In this document: positions 51,068-60,154 of the stretch, piece after piece
How the letters are laid out: every line of letters starts with the position of its first letter
Numbering within the stretch: position 1 is the first letter of the stretch
Source of the DNA: JAVBSX01 sp051660685
GTDB taxonomy: Bacteria > Planctomycetota > Planctomycetia > Pirellulales > Thermoguttaceae
Direction: 5' to 3'
Length of the DNA: 64,000 nt
NCBI GenBank assembly: GCA_051660685.1
Contig: JBOFQB010000113.1
Span: forward strand, 1-64,000
Program-made: the position numbers and the translations under genes
Notes under the pieces: model-generated
What the model was told of the DNA's origin: nothing
Databases searched by the model: none
The model's input: the letters and a program-made list of their open reading frames with translations, nothing else

Positions 51068-52141
51068 TTAGTCTTCACACTTACAACCATACGCTTTTGC
51101 GATTCGTCTTCCTCCGAAATTCCAAAGGAAGAAATCGAGACCGCCCCAACGTCCGGCCGGAAGTGCAGCGAGGAGCAGACAGGCAATGAGTTCGACGAAA
51201 TCTTTACTGACGATCATAAAGTGACCGATCATATCCGGGGTTGGGGGATAAATCGTCGGCCAAGGAAATTGTGAGAGACAGACATTAGTGAGGAATGCGG
51301 CTGCTCCCAAACAGGCTAAACGGTTACAAAACCCGAGCATCATGCAAAGTCCGATTGCGGTCAAACCGTAAGTGACGGAAAGATCGAGCAAACGCATTTG
51401 CGATTGAACGCAAGGATTGGGGATAATGACTTTTTCGGGACCGGTCACGATTTTTTTCGTTGAACCGGCCAATTCAGGAGAAAGAATCCGGCCAAATGCC
51501 GATTGTAAACCGTCCCCCATTTTGTCCAGCTCGGCAATCCAAACGCCCGATTCCCGACGAAAACCCATTTCTGCATCCCATATTCGTTGCCGTTGATGTG
51601 GGGCATCATTCGTCCCGGCTGCTTTTTCCTGCCGAAAACGTTCGAGACTTTCGACATATTTTTGAACCGGAGCTTCAATTTCGGCTGCATATTCACGCAA
51701 TCCGGCAATATATTGACCAAAGATCGAGTCAATTTCTTTTTGTTGAGAGTCCGAAAGTTCATATTTGGCTTCAAACGCCGTTTTGAACTCTTTCCAAGCG
51801 TTTTCATAAGCAGCAAGGGTCGGAAGTCGGTCGACACTCCGTTCCGTCGATTTCGGTGCTGCTCCAGGAGCCGTTGGAACCAATTCGACATACTTGAACA
51901 CTTCGACCTCTTCTTTCGGAGTAACAACGAGCCGTTTTGTTCCGTCCAAATCGGGGAGCATCATGTAGTACAGATCGGCTGTTGGTCCTTTTGCTTGTCC
52001 GAGAAAACCGAGCGCACTAAAATTGCTTCTTGGGTTAAACTTGTGCAGACCTTCAAAAAGGAAATGCCAACCAATTGCTAATCGGAGCAAGACGATCAAA
52101 ATGACCGCGACCGTACAGATACTCACTTTCTTGTTGCTCAA
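51068..52141 (-). CDS. DoxX-like membrane protein
   Basis: 357 residues from TTG 52141, seven bases after GAGAGGAG. The N-terminal segment VILIVLLRLAIGWHFLFEGL and the C-terminal GLTAIGLCMMLGFCNRLACL, FVELIACLLLAALPAGRWG form the four-helix DoxX core. Between them is a long charged insertion of about 200 residues (50-250) with PVQKYVESLERFR coiled-coil character. DoxX proteins are thought to help thiol or quinone redox in the membrane. It lies 5' of the oxidoreductase, with overlapping or nearly touching ends, so the two may act together in planctomycete sugar metabolism. Confidence 0.7.
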   Translation of the reverse strand: MSNKKVSICTVAVILIVLLRLAIGWHFLFEGLHKFNPRSNFSALGFLGQAKGPTADLYYMMLPDLDGTKRLVVTPKEEVEVFKYVELVPTAPGAAPKSTERSVDRLPTLAAYENAWKEFKTAFEAKYELSDSQQKEIDSIFGQYIAGLREYAAEIEAPVQKYVESLERFRQEKAAGTNDAPHQRQRIWDAEMGFRRESGVWIAELDKMGDGLQSAFGRILSPELAGSTKKIVTGPEKVIIPNPCVQSQMRLLDLSVTYGLTAIGLCMMLGFCNRLACLGAAAFLTNVCLSQFPWPTIYPPTPDMIGHFMIVSKDFVELIACLLLAALPAGRWGGLDFFLWNFGGRRIAKAYGCKCED

Positions 52142-52364
52142 GGGATGTCTCCTCTCGGATTACCGAGTTCAAACGAGTTCAAAAAAACAGCTGATGAAAC
52201 CATGATTCCGTAATCGGGGGATTTCGGAAATACCGTTGACAAAGGGGTCGCAGCCGGGAGAAACTCCGGGCAACCGAATGTCGGGGGTCATTTTACTCCT
52301 AATTTTCAAAAAAAGAAAGTAGGTCTCTTAACTAGGGAACAAGTTGTTTAGTCGCCGAACATTT
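52142..52364. other. Intergenic gap upstream of DoxX-like gene
   Basis: 223 bases, with the GAGAGGAG ribosome site of the DoxX-like gene near its left end. It is otherwise AT-rich with no repeat or gene that I can support. Confidence 0.3.
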
Positions 52365-53162
52365 CTAAGAGTTTGCTTTTTCGGCGAGTTTCATGAGGAC
52401 GCCGACTTCGCCGATTTGGGTTTCAGGTGAGTCAAGATCGGGCACAACAAAATCGGCGATTGCATTTAAGGGTTCTTTCAGACCGGCAAATCGGAGCAGG
52501 TCAACAAAAACAGTATCATTCTCAAGGAGCAGTTCCCCCCCCATTTTAGACGTTGAAAACGTAAATCCATTTGGCGTGCAATCGAGAGTCAGGGACTCGG
52601 ATTGGATGAAAGACAGCGGGATGTTTTCTGACGCAGTGTTTTCTAACATCAAGTGATTGGTTAAAAGGTTGATCCAAGCCTGAAAATAGGCGGAAAAAAC
52701 CTGAGAGCCGAGAAAAAGTTCTTTTCGTGAGACACTGACGTAGGTTTGGAAAGGGGAAAATGTACTCGATTCAGGGGAGAGTGAAGGTAATGTTTTCACA
52801 ATCGGTTCAAAATAGACATGCAAACCGGCATGACTGTCGAGATGTCGCTGATTTTTTGACCCGTTGAGCGTCCAGTTCCAAACCGCTTCTTGCCCGGGAA
52901 GTTGGACCATTCCCCGTTTAAGAGCCGGAATTGCGTAGTGCAAAAGGTCAAGGGCATGTTGTTCAGGCTCAAGTGACATTTCCTCAACCCGACCTTCACC
53001 AATGTAGGTGAGAATCAGGGGAACCCGACCGTCGGAATTGGGGTATTGATTGCCAAAATGAAACGGAGCAAGTGAGAGATGTGACATATAGCGAGGAAGA
53101 AGCAGTGTCCCGGCAAATGCCTCAATGTCTGATTCATCAATATAAGCCCAAAACGAGAGCAT
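52365..53162 (-). CDS. Hypothetical protein
   Basis: 265 residues with no recognised family, signal peptide or membrane helix. Beta-rich segments such as VPLILTYIGEGRVEEMSLEP, TYVSVSRKELFLGSQVFSAY and SLTLDCTPNGFTFSTSKMGG suggest a soluble beta protein. ATG 53162 is used. It is upstream of the DoxX-like gene on the same strand with a 223-base gap. Confidence 0.5.
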   Translation of the reverse strand: MLSFWAYIDESDIEAFAGTLLLPRYMSHLSLAPFHFGNQYPNSDGRVPLILTYIGEGRVEEMSLEPEQHALDLLHYAIPALKRGMVQLPGQEAVWNWTLNGSKNQRHLDSHAGLHVYFEPIVKTLPSLSPESSTFSPFQTYVSVSRKELFLGSQVFSAYFQAWINLLTNHLMLENTASENIPLSFIQSESLTLDCTPNGFTFSTSKMGGELLLENDTVFVDLLRFAGLKEPLNAIADFVVPDLDSPETQIGEVGVLMKLAEKANS

Positions 53163-53376
53163 AGTCGTCCAATATGTTTCAGAGGTATCTCAGAATTCTT
53201 GATTCTTGTTAAAAAAGAGAAAAAAGGTCTCACAATCGTCATTTCCGGCAACCGCGAAAAACCGACGGACATTTTACAATAAAGCACGATTCAAGTCCAG
53301 TTTGATTTGCACATTTCACCTGTTTTGTTTCAATAGAACGGCAAATAGAACCGCAAATTGGATTTGTTGAGGATGT

Positions 53377-53406
53377 TTCTCGCAGAGACGCAAAGGACGC
53401 AGAGAT
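53377..53406. repeat. Solo copy of the CTCAGCG/CGCTGAG family
   Basis: TTTCTCGCAGAGACGCAAAG then GACGCAGAGAT. It corresponds to one arm of the inverted pair at 34569-34638. The gap 53163-53570 otherwise holds a promoter and AT-rich sequence. Confidence 0.6.
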
Positions 53407-53483
53407 GTGAAAGACCGAATTTTAAGCATGAACACCGGGACACTTTTGCCGGTTTTGTCTGTCTCTGTCCCGATTCCAACCCC

Positions 53484-53512
53484 TTGAAACGGCAAGAAAG
53501 ACGTACTATACT
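53484..53512 (+). promoter_or_regulatory. Sigma-70 promoter before the DUF4340 gene
   Basis: TTGAAA (53484-53489), spacer 17, TATACT (53507-53512), 59 bases before ATG 53571. Close to consensus. Confidence 0.6.
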
Positions 53513-53570
53513 CTGATTGTTATTGTTTTTTACAACTGTTTTTGCCCCTTCTCCGGGGAATTGATGCAAG

Positions 53571-55403
53571 ATGAAAGAATCTTCCAAAACCGCCATTTTG
53601 ATCGCTGTTGCCCTTTTGGTCGTCCTGATTGCTTGGTTGGTCCAACCAACGGGACTCAATGATTCACCCGAAAATGCGGTTGGAAAAGTGCTTTTTGAGA
53701 GGTTTACCGATCCACTTACAATTCGTTCGCTTGAAATCAATCGGCTTTTACCGAAAACCGGGGAGTTGGTGAAATTTCAGATTACGGACAATCAGGGTAA
53801 ATGGACAATTCCCTCACATGAGAATTATCCGGCAGATGCTAAAGAGCAAATGGGCCGGGTTGCATCGTCCCTGATCGGTCTCGACGTCCTTTCTGTTGCG
53901 TCGGAAGAACCGGACAAGGAAGGAGAGGAGGATGCTCGATTGGTTTCCAATCACGCTTTATACGGCGTTGTCGATCCAACAGCTGATAGTGCAACGCTTG
54001 ATTCAGGAACCGGCGTTAAAATTGCCTGTTTCGGACCTGAAGATCGGGAATTAGCCCAACTCATTATTGGCAAGGAAGTCGAAGGAAGTCCCGGTCTCCG
54101 TTATGTCAGGATTCCCGGACAACCTGCTGTCTATACGGTCAAAATTGACATTGAACCGTTTTCGACTGCTTTTGATGATTGGATAGAAAAGAACCTTCTT
54201 CAGATTGACTCGTTTGATGTTGAACAAGTTGAAATCGAGGATTATTCGGTTGACATCGATCAAGGGACACGCGATTATCGGGCGTCATTTGTATTGGATT
54301 ACAAGAGTGAATTACCGGCCGGTCAACGTTGGACATTGGACGCCTTAAAACTGAATCGGGAAGGACGGATCATCACGGTTCCTCTTGCCGATTCGCAGGA
54401 ACTTTCCGAAGAAGCTCTCTCGAACATGCTTAATGCACTTGGTGATCTGAAGATCGTGGACGTTCGGAGAAAGCCGGAAATTCTTGCAGCCCCTTTGCGA
54501 GAGTCAAAACCGCTTGGTTTGGAGATGATTCAGGCTGCGCCTCAAATACTGGATATTTTGGGACAACGAGGTTTCTACTTTGCAGAAGCGGAGACGGATG
54601 TCCCGGGTGTTCGCCAATTAGCAATTTTTTCGAGTAATGGTGAATTGGCAATCACGATGAAGAATGGGGTTCGTTACATTCTCCGTTTTGGTCGTCTCGC
54701 CGGACTCGGTTCAGAACCCGAAACAACGAGTGAAGGAGGTCCGGCTCTTGCAATGAACCGTTATCTTTTTGTTTTGACGGAGTTTGACGAAAATGCCGTT
54801 AAAAAGCCGGAATTAGCGGTTTTGCCGGAAATTCCAACTGATGCTGACGAAAAGACGGTCGAGGAAGTCCAGACAATGCGGGCTGAAATTGAAAAGGAGA
54901 ATGCGAGACTGTTGGACCATTATCAGGAACAACTCGAAAAGGGTCGCAAAGAAGCGGCTGAACTGAATAAACGGTTTGCCGACTGGTATTACATCGTTTC
55001 CGAAGATGTCTTCAAGAAGATACATCTTGGTTATGACACGATTATCAAGGTCAAAGAGGTCCCCGAAGAGGAGATTGACTTGAGTTTGGTTGAAGACCCG
55101 CTCTCTCAGCGTCGCTCTGTTCCCGTTTTATCCGGTCAGGAAGGTTCCTTTGCTCTTCCAACAAATACGCCGACCGTCGATTCTCATGTTGACTCCCAAC
55201 CTGTTGAATCAAATCATGGTGAATCGGCAAGTCTGGACGAATCGACGATTCAGGATCAGGTTCAAGACCAGATTCAGAACCAATCATCCGTTGAACATGA
55301 AGAAGACCCGCTAAAAGTTGGGCCGGTTGAGACGGAAGAAAAGGCGGAACAATCCGATGTAAGCGAGCATGTCCAACCAAGTGAGCAAGTCAAAGCAGAA
55401 TGA
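53571..55403 (+). CDS. DUF4340 domain protein
   Basis: 610 residues. An N-terminal membrane helix (8-25, AILIAVALLVVLIAWLV) is followed by a DUF4340-type region with FTDPLTIRSLEI, LAQLIIGKEVEGSPGLRYVR and repeated beta motifs. DUF4340 proteins often sit beside ABC transporters of the GldG/gliding type, but no such transporter is here. A coiled coil (about 410-475, EVQTMRAEIEKENARLLDHY) and an acidic Gln/Glu/Ser-rich tail (about 520-610) follow. It probably works on the extracytoplasmic face as a scaffold. The ATG is the first in frame, with weak ribosome-site signal. Confidence 0.75.
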   Translation: MKESSKTAILIAVALLVVLIAWLVQPTGLNDSPENAVGKVLFERFTDPLTIRSLEINRLLPKTGELVKFQITDNQGKWTIPSHENYPADAKEQMGRVASSLIGLDVLSVASEEPDKEGEEDARLVSNHALYGVVDPTADSATLDSGTGVKIACFGPEDRELAQLIIGKEVEGSPGLRYVRIPGQPAVYTVKIDIEPFSTAFDDWIEKNLLQIDSFDVEQVEIEDYSVDIDQGTRDYRASFVLDYKSELPAGQRWTLDALKLNREGRIITVPLADSQELSEEALSNMLNALGDLKIVDVRRKPEILAAPLRESKPLGLEMIQAAPQILDILGQRGFYFAEAETDVPGVRQLAIFSSNGELAITMKNGVRYILRFGRLAGLGSEPETTSEGGPALAMNRYLFVLTEFDENAVKKPELAVLPEIPTDADEKTVEEVQTMRAEIEKENARLLDHYQEQLEKGRKEAAELNKRFADWYYIVSEDVFKKIHLGYDTIIKVKEVPEEEIDLSLVEDPLSQRRSVPVLSGQEGSFALPTNTPTVDSHVDSQPVESNHGESASLDESTIQDQVQDQIQNQSSVEHEEDPLKVGPVETEEKAEQSDVSEHVQPSEQVKAE

Positions 55404-55458
55404 GCAAGTCAATGAGGAAAATAAGTCAATAAGGAGACAAAGGAAGGGGAGATATGCA

Positions 55459-55746
55459 GGGTCAGCGTACTATTTTTGGCAAAACAGGAAAATTGCACAG
55501 AGTACGAATTGTCAGGTACTGATGTTTTGCATCATCATATTGATATTTCCCGAATGTCGTAGACATTCCGTTATGGTAGAAAGCGAATTGGCTCTAAATC
55601 CCAACTCCGTAAGGAGTTGCGTTATGGTCATTCCGACGTTTTCTACCATAACGCAACCTCTACGAGGTTGGGGGGGAACATTTTATTGTTGGGTCATTTC
55701 AATGCTTTTTACACCTATTTTCAGGGCAAATAGCGTGCGCTGACCC
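55459..55746. mobile_element. TIR-bounded non-coding element with internal stem-loops
   Basis: GGGTCAGCGTACTATTT (55459-55475) at the left and AAATAGCGTGCGCTGACCC (55728-55746) at the right are inverted with small gaps. The interior holds TTATGGTAGAAAGC and its complement TTTCTACCATAA, and stem-loops CAACTCCGTAAGGAGTTG (55602-55619) and CAACCTCTACGAGGTTG (55654-55670), related to the cluster at 32949. No gene is encoded. It may be a MITE. Confidence 0.7.
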
Positions 55747-55919
55747 GGGGGACATGCAAGAAACAAAGATGATGTCAGGCGGGAATTGTATTAGACTTGT
55801 TCGGCAACCGATTGGAACACCCAAAAAAATTTACCTATTCTGTCAAGAATAGAGTCATTTGACAAAATAAGCAAAATAATTTGAGTTCTCGAACAAGTCT
55901 ATTTTAACAAAACAGCAAC

Positions 55920-55948
55920 TTGTCAATGTTTTACTTTGAGTTTGTAGA
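55920..55948 (+). promoter_or_regulatory. Possible promoter before ispH
   Basis: TTGTCA (55920-55925), spacer 17, TGTAGA (55943-55948), about 64 bases before ATG 56012. Predicted by eye. Confidence 0.45.
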
Positions 55949-56011
55949 GTCTTTGTTTTGGAAAACCGAATTCTTGGAGTTGTCCATCTATTACGAATTG
56001 CGAAAAAAGAG

Positions 56012-56947
56012 ATGCAACTATTTTTGGTAAAACCTCGCGGTTTTTGTGCGGGGGTTAATATGGCGATTAGCGCGCTAGAACATGCGATTGAACGTTTTGG
56101 GACCCCCTTTTATGTTTATCACGAAATCGTCCATAACACTTGGGTTGTCGAAAGATTTCGGCAACAAGGGGTCATTTTTGTCGATTCTATTGAAACGATT
56201 CCTGACCAATCTCGGTTGATGATTTCGGCACATGGTGCTGCTCCTGAAATCCGAGCGCAAGCGTTAAGGAGAGGTTTGCTCCTGATTGACGCAACCTGCC
56301 CTCTTGTCCGTAAAGTCCATGATGAAGTCCGACGCTTTGCCGATAAAGGTTATGAAATTGTCTTGATCGGACATCCCGGACACGATGAAGTCGTTGCCGT
56401 TCTTGCCGAAGTGCCCGGAAAAATCCATTTAATTGCCGATGAAAGGGACATTGACACTTTACAATTTCCGGCTGGTACACCGATTGCTTACGCAAAGCAG
56501 ACGACATTGTCGGTTTCTGAATCGGCAAAGATTGTCGAGCGATTACAGCAGAAATTCCCCGAGATTGTTGGTCCCTCCGTCGATGATATTTGTTATGCAA
56601 CCCAAAATCGTCAAGAAGCTGTTCAACAACTTGCCCCAAAAGTTGACATGGTTTTAGTCGTTGGGAGCAAAAACAGCTCCAACAGTCGCCGACTTGCCGA
56701 AATCGCTTCCTCCTTAGGCGTTCAGTCCTGTTTAATTGACGGGCCGAATGATATTGATCCCGAACAATTCCGAGGTGATGAACATGTGATGATAACAGCA
56801 GGTGCAAGTGCCCCGGAATCGGTTGTTCAGGATTGTCTCGCCCTACTTGTTGGAAAATTTGACGCAAAAATCAACGAGGTGACGGTTCGTCAGGAGTCGT
56901 TACAATTTGCATTACCGAGAGAATTACGAGCATCGACTACGATTTGA
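56012..56947 (+). CDS. ispH: 4-hydroxy-3-methylbut-2-enyl diphosphate reductase
   Basis: The start ATG 56012 (MQLFLVKPRGFCAGV) fits the family; the longer frame from TTG 55958 does not. 311 residues. The three cysteines that bind the [4Fe-4S] cluster are C12 (PRGFCAGV), C96 (DATCPLV) and C194 (DDICYATQN); H41, H74 and H124 with E126 (GHPGHDE) and QTTLSVSE complete the active site. It carries out the last step of the MEP isoprenoid pathway. The 3' ends of ispH and panD overlap by 11 bases, so the two genes converge tail to tail. Confidence 0.95.
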   Translation: MQLFLVKPRGFCAGVNMAISALEHAIERFGTPFYVYHEIVHNTWVVERFRQQGVIFVDSIETIPDQSRLMISAHGAAPEIRAQALRRGLLLIDATCPLVRKVHDEVRRFADKGYEIVLIGHPGHDEVVAVLAEVPGKIHLIADERDIDTLQFPAGTPIAYAKQTTLSVSESAKIVERLQQKFPEIVGPSVDDICYATQNRQEAVQQLAPKVDMVLVVGSKNSSNSRRLAEIASSLGVQSCLIDGPNDIDPEQFRGDEHVMITAGASAPESVVQDCLALLVGKFDAKINEVTVRQESLQFALPRELRASTTI

Positions 56948-57287
56948 TCTGATTTTGTGTGTCGACGTGAACGATTTTGGGTTGGAGTGTGGAACACAAA
57001 GAATCTTCGCAAGTGCAGTAAGAAATGATGACAACCAGATCGCCCGGAATTCCTGCTCGCGCAGCTGGTCCATTAAGCATCATAACGCCGGAATTTTCCT
57101 CTCCTTCAATTGCATAAGTGATTAATCGGGTTCCATTGTTCAGATTGAGAACATGAACCTGTTCGCCCGGAAGAATGTCGGCTGCGCGGAGCAGAACCGA
57201 GTCAACCATAATACTCCCCTCGTAATCCAGATTGGTCGAAGTAAGTGTTGCACGATGAATTTTGGATTTCAACATGAACCGTTGCAT
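56937..57287 (-). CDS. panD: Aspartate 1-decarboxylase
   Basis: The start ATG 57287, nine bases after GGAG, gives the E. coli numbering. 116 residues. The self-cleavage site is G24-S25 (DYEGSIMV), which forms the pyruvoyl group, and K9, R54 and Y58 (TRLITY) are in place. It decarboxylates aspartate to beta-alanine for pantothenate and coenzyme A. A short C-terminal extension ends ...VHVDTQNQIKS. Its 3' end overlaps that of ispH. The frame continues to a TTG at 57302, which is less likely. Confidence 0.93.
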   Translation of the reverse strand: MQRFMLKSKIHRATLTSTNLDYEGSIMVDSVLLRAADILPGEQVHVLNLNNGTRLITYAIEGEENSGVMMLNGPAARAGIPGDLVVIISYCTCEDSLCSTLQPKIVHVDTQNQIKS

Positions 57288-57493
57288 GAGCGGGAACTCC
57301 AAAGTGGGGGATCAGGCGTAAAAAAACGGAAAAAGCGGGGAAGGTGTCAAAAATAATGAGACAAAAACAATTCCAAAAAAACAACGTGTCCTCAATGAGG
57401 ATTAAGACATATTCTACGCGAAAACGATGAAGGGACAAGCCCGGGAATCTGCAAGGTGTCAACAAGAGGAAAAAAAATTTTATTCCCCCGCTC
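57288..57493. other. Divergent gap between panD and the ribosomal operon
   Basis: About 206 bases between panD and the promoter, AT-rich, with a hairpin CCTCAATGAGG near 57391. A short open frame (57427-57645) lacks protein-like features. Confidence 0.3.
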
Positions 57494-57521
57494 TTGACGA
57501 AAAGGTTTGCCGGTTTATATT
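57494..57521 (+). promoter_or_regulatory. Sigma-70 promoter of the S10 operon
   Basis: TTGACG (57494-57499), spacer 16, TATATT (57516-57521), 129 bases before rpsJ. The leader (57522-57649) could contain control elements, but none is recognised. Confidence 0.6.
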
Positions 57522-57649
57522 TACGCTTCCTACTTTGGTTGGGCGAGTCATCTGTAAGAGTTCAGGTTACTCCGACACCTCAGTAAACCGCTTATTGTGC
57601 GGAAGTTCATTGGTAATTAGGAATTGGACGAATTCGGGAGAATAAGTAA

Positions 57650-57979
57650 ATGACAGTTTCGGGAAACGAGATCATCAGAATCCGAATGGAGGCGTACGAT
57701 CACGCTGTTTTAGATATGAGCGCAAGCGAAATCGTTGATACGGCGAAACGAACCGGCTCTGTTGTTCGCGGGCCGATTCCGCTCCCAACCCGAATTGAAC
57801 GCTATACGGTGTTGTCCAGTCCTCACGTTGACAAAAAAGCACGTCAGCAATTCGAAATCAGAACGCACAAACGGGTCATTGACATTGTTCAGGCAACTGC
57901 CAAAACAATTGATGCTCTGAACAAGCTCACTCTTCCAGCCGGTGTCGATATTAAGATCAAGGCGACCAGTTCAAAATAA
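57650..57979 (+). CDS. rpsJ: 30S ribosomal protein S10
   Basis: 109 residues. IIRIRMEAYDHAVLDMSASE, the conserved GPIPLPTRIERYTVLSSPH and QFEIRTHKRVIDI identify it. It is part of the 30S head and, in other bacteria, a transcription elongation factor (NusE). It is the first gene of the S10 operon here; no tuf or fusA lies just before it. Confidence 0.96.
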   Translation: MTVSGNEIIRIRMEAYDHAVLDMSASEIVDTAKRTGSVVRGPIPLPTRIERYTVLSSPHVDKKARQQFEIRTHKRVIDIVQATAKTIDALNKLTLPAGVDIKIKATSSK

Positions 57980-58052
57980 CGACGGGGAAGGTTTCGACTT
58001 TTGAGAGTTAGCGGATATATTTTGTAAGCATATTGAAGTAAGGTGGATTGAA

Positions 58053-58820
58053 ATGGGAATCGGATTACTCGGCCAAAAAATCGGGGCAACCCAATTGTAC
58101 ACTGAAACAGGTGAAGTGATTCCAGTAACCGTCATTCAGGCGGGACCTTGTCGGGTTCTTCAGTTGAAAAATCTGACGAAAGACGGATATGAAGCTGTTC
58201 AGGTTGGATTTAGGGATGGTGACCGCGAAAAAGCGAGTCGAAGTGAGCGCGGTCATGTTGCGAAGCTGGACAGCAAGCGACAGAAGAAATTACGGGAATC
58301 CGGGGCAGAGACTGCTCCTAAAGCGGATTGTGAACCGCAGAAGTTCGTTCGTGAATTTCGGTTGTCCACACAGGGTTTTGAAGTGGGGCAAACATTGACA
58401 GTTGACGTTTTTGATAATATACTGTCGGTCGATGTGACAGCGATTAGCAAGGGGTCGGGTTATTCCGGTGTTATGAAGCGACATAACTTTTCCGGGCAAA
58501 GAGCGACACATGGTGTGAAAAAGTGTCATAGACATTTGGGGAGTACAGGTTGTAGTGCTTTTCCGTCCCGAACACCCAAAGGTAAACGTATGCCGGGTCA
58601 GTACGGGGCTGATAAAGTGACGATTCGTAATCAAAAGGTTGTCATGCTTGACAAAGAGAACCATTTGATTGTGATTCGCGGAGCTGTTCCGGGACCGAAT
58701 GGAGGTTGGGTGACGATCCGTCCGACAAACATTCTTCCTGCCCCTAAAGCGAATATTTGGAGATTGCCGAATGTTGAATGTTCAAAAACTGAGGGAAACG
58801 CGGAGTCGGTATCTGAATAA
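58053..58820 (+). CDS. rplC: 50S ribosomal protein L3
   Basis: 255 residues, longer than in E. coli (209). MGIGLLGQKIGATQLYTETG begins the protein, and GVMKRHNFSGQRATHGVKK with the FPSRTPKGKRMPGQ loop near the peptidyl-transferase centre mark L3. The extra length is a charged segment (about 62-100, ERGHVAKLDSKRQKKLRESG) and a short C-terminal tail. The gap from rpsJ is 73 bases. Confidence 0.96.
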   Translation: MGIGLLGQKIGATQLYTETGEVIPVTVIQAGPCRVLQLKNLTKDGYEAVQVGFRDGDREKASRSERGHVAKLDSKRQKKLRESGAETAPKADCEPQKFVREFRLSTQGFEVGQTLTVDVFDNILSVDVTAISKGSGYSGVMKRHNFSGQRATHGVKKCHRHLGSTGCSAFPSRTPKGKRMPGQYGADKVTIRNQKVVMLDKENHLIVIRGAVPGPNGGWVTIRPTNILPAPKANIWRLPNVECSKTEGNAESVSE

Positions 58821-58914
58821 CATTGCTTAAAGATGAACTAATGCGTGTTTTTGATTCTCACATTGAGTAAGTCAGGCTGGAAGAGATAAGAGATAAGGTT
58901 ATATTAGGTGGTTT

Positions 58915-59565
58915 ATGGTTAGTTTGCCAATCAACAATATAGAGGGTGTTCAGGTCGGGACGTTTGAGCTTGATCTTGACGTGATTGCACCGAAAATCAG
59001 CAAGCAACTGCTGCATGAGGCGGTTGTGATGTATCAGGCGAATTTGCGACAGGGATCGGCCAAGTCAAAGACGCGGGCGGAAGTTGCTGGGGCGAAGAAA
59101 AAGATGTATCGTCAAAAGGGAACGGGAAATGCTCGTGCCGGACATCGACGAAGTGGTGTGCGACGAGGAGGCGGTCATATTTTTGCCAAACAACCGCGTA
59201 ATTGGTATTACCGTATGCCGCGCAAATCATTGCAGATTGCGACGAAAATGGCGTTTGTCAGCAAAGTCAAGGATAATGCCTTTACATTGGTTGACGAACT
59301 CAATTTTGCAGCACCTAAGACGAAGATTGTTGCAACCGCACTTCAGAAGATGAAGTTGGGAGGAACGATGTTGTTGGCGGTTCATGCGAATGATCGAAAT
59401 GCTTACGAAAGTGCCCGGAACATTGCCGGAATGAGAGTTTTGCAGGTCAGTGATTTGAACGCCTATGAAATTCTCCGTCCTCGCCGCTTGATTATGACTA
59501 AATCGGCTCTTGAACAGTTTGTTGAACCGAAAAATGATGCGGTTAATGATGCAGCTGAAGAGTAA
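58915..59565 (+). CDS. rplD: 50S ribosomal protein L4
   Basis: 216 residues. VVMYQANLRQGSAKSKTRAE and the tunnel-lining loop KMYRQKGTGNARAGHRRSG with RRGGGHIFAKQPRNW are typical. L4 can repress the S10 operon in E. coli; no such site is recognised in this leader. Confidence 0.95.
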   Translation: MVSLPINNIEGVQVGTFELDLDVIAPKISKQLLHEAVVMYQANLRQGSAKSKTRAEVAGAKKKMYRQKGTGNARAGHRRSGVRRGGGHIFAKQPRNWYYRMPRKSLQIATKMAFVSKVKDNAFTLVDELNFAAPKTKIVATALQKMKLGGTMLLAVHANDRNAYESARNIAGMRVLQVSDLNAYEILRPRRLIMTKSALEQFVEPKNDAVNDAAEE

Positions 59566-59731
59566 GACATCGAGCAAATGACTGGACAGGGTGAATGACA
59601 CACAAAAGAGTGTCAGTCAGAATGTAGATACAAGGCGAGATTGACAGATAATAGTTGACCTGATTGGGCGACAAACCTGATTGGGGAGCATAAGACGAGA
59701 TAGTACAGGTTTTAGAACAGGTAGTAGTAAG

Positions 59732-60049
59732 ATGCCGAGACAATTTGATGTAACAAAGACTGCGTTGAAGTTGGAGCCGTATCAAGTCCTGACACGCCCC
59801 ATTGTGACGGAGAAGGGATTTGATCTTGCGGAAAAGCAGAACGTCTACTCCTTTGAAGTCAATAAACTGGCAAGTAAGGAAGACATCAAAACGGCTGTTG
59901 AAGAGTTGTTTGACGTGAAAGTTCTCGAAGTCAATGTTCAGAATCGTAAAGGTAAGAAACGTCGAACTCGACGTGGTATTGGCGAACAGCGATCCTGGAA
60001 AAAAGCATTAGTTAAACTTCATCCTGACAGTCGGATTGATTATTTTTAG
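59732..60049 (+). CDS. rplW: 50S ribosomal protein L23
   Basis: The start ATG 59732 (MPRQFDVTKTALKLEPYQV) is preferred to the upstream GTG-type start. 105 residues. VLTRPIVTEKGFDLAEKQN and VKVLEVNVQNRKGKKRRTRR are the family core. It lies at the exit tunnel. The gap from rplD is 166 bases, unusually large for this operon. Confidence 0.93.
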   Translation: MPRQFDVTKTALKLEPYQVLTRPIVTEKGFDLAEKQNVYSFEVNKLASKEDIKTAVEELFDVKVLEVNVQNRKGKKRRTRRGIGEQRSWKKALVKLHPDSRIDYF

Positions 60050-60154
60050 TGTTTTTTAATGGACCTACCTATATGAGGTGCTAAAAACAATTGTCGGGTC
60101 TATTGAATTTTTGATTGCAGGGTGAGGAAGCAAACATTTTTAGAGAGTTGAGAT

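Noticed and set aside
52023..52205. Small open frame in the DoxX upstream region
   Set aside because: It overlaps the start of the DoxX-like gene on the other strand and lacks a ribosome site or recognisable sequence.
57427..57645. Open frame of 72 codons before rpsJ
   Set aside because: It spans the predicted promoter and start region and has no protein-like signature.
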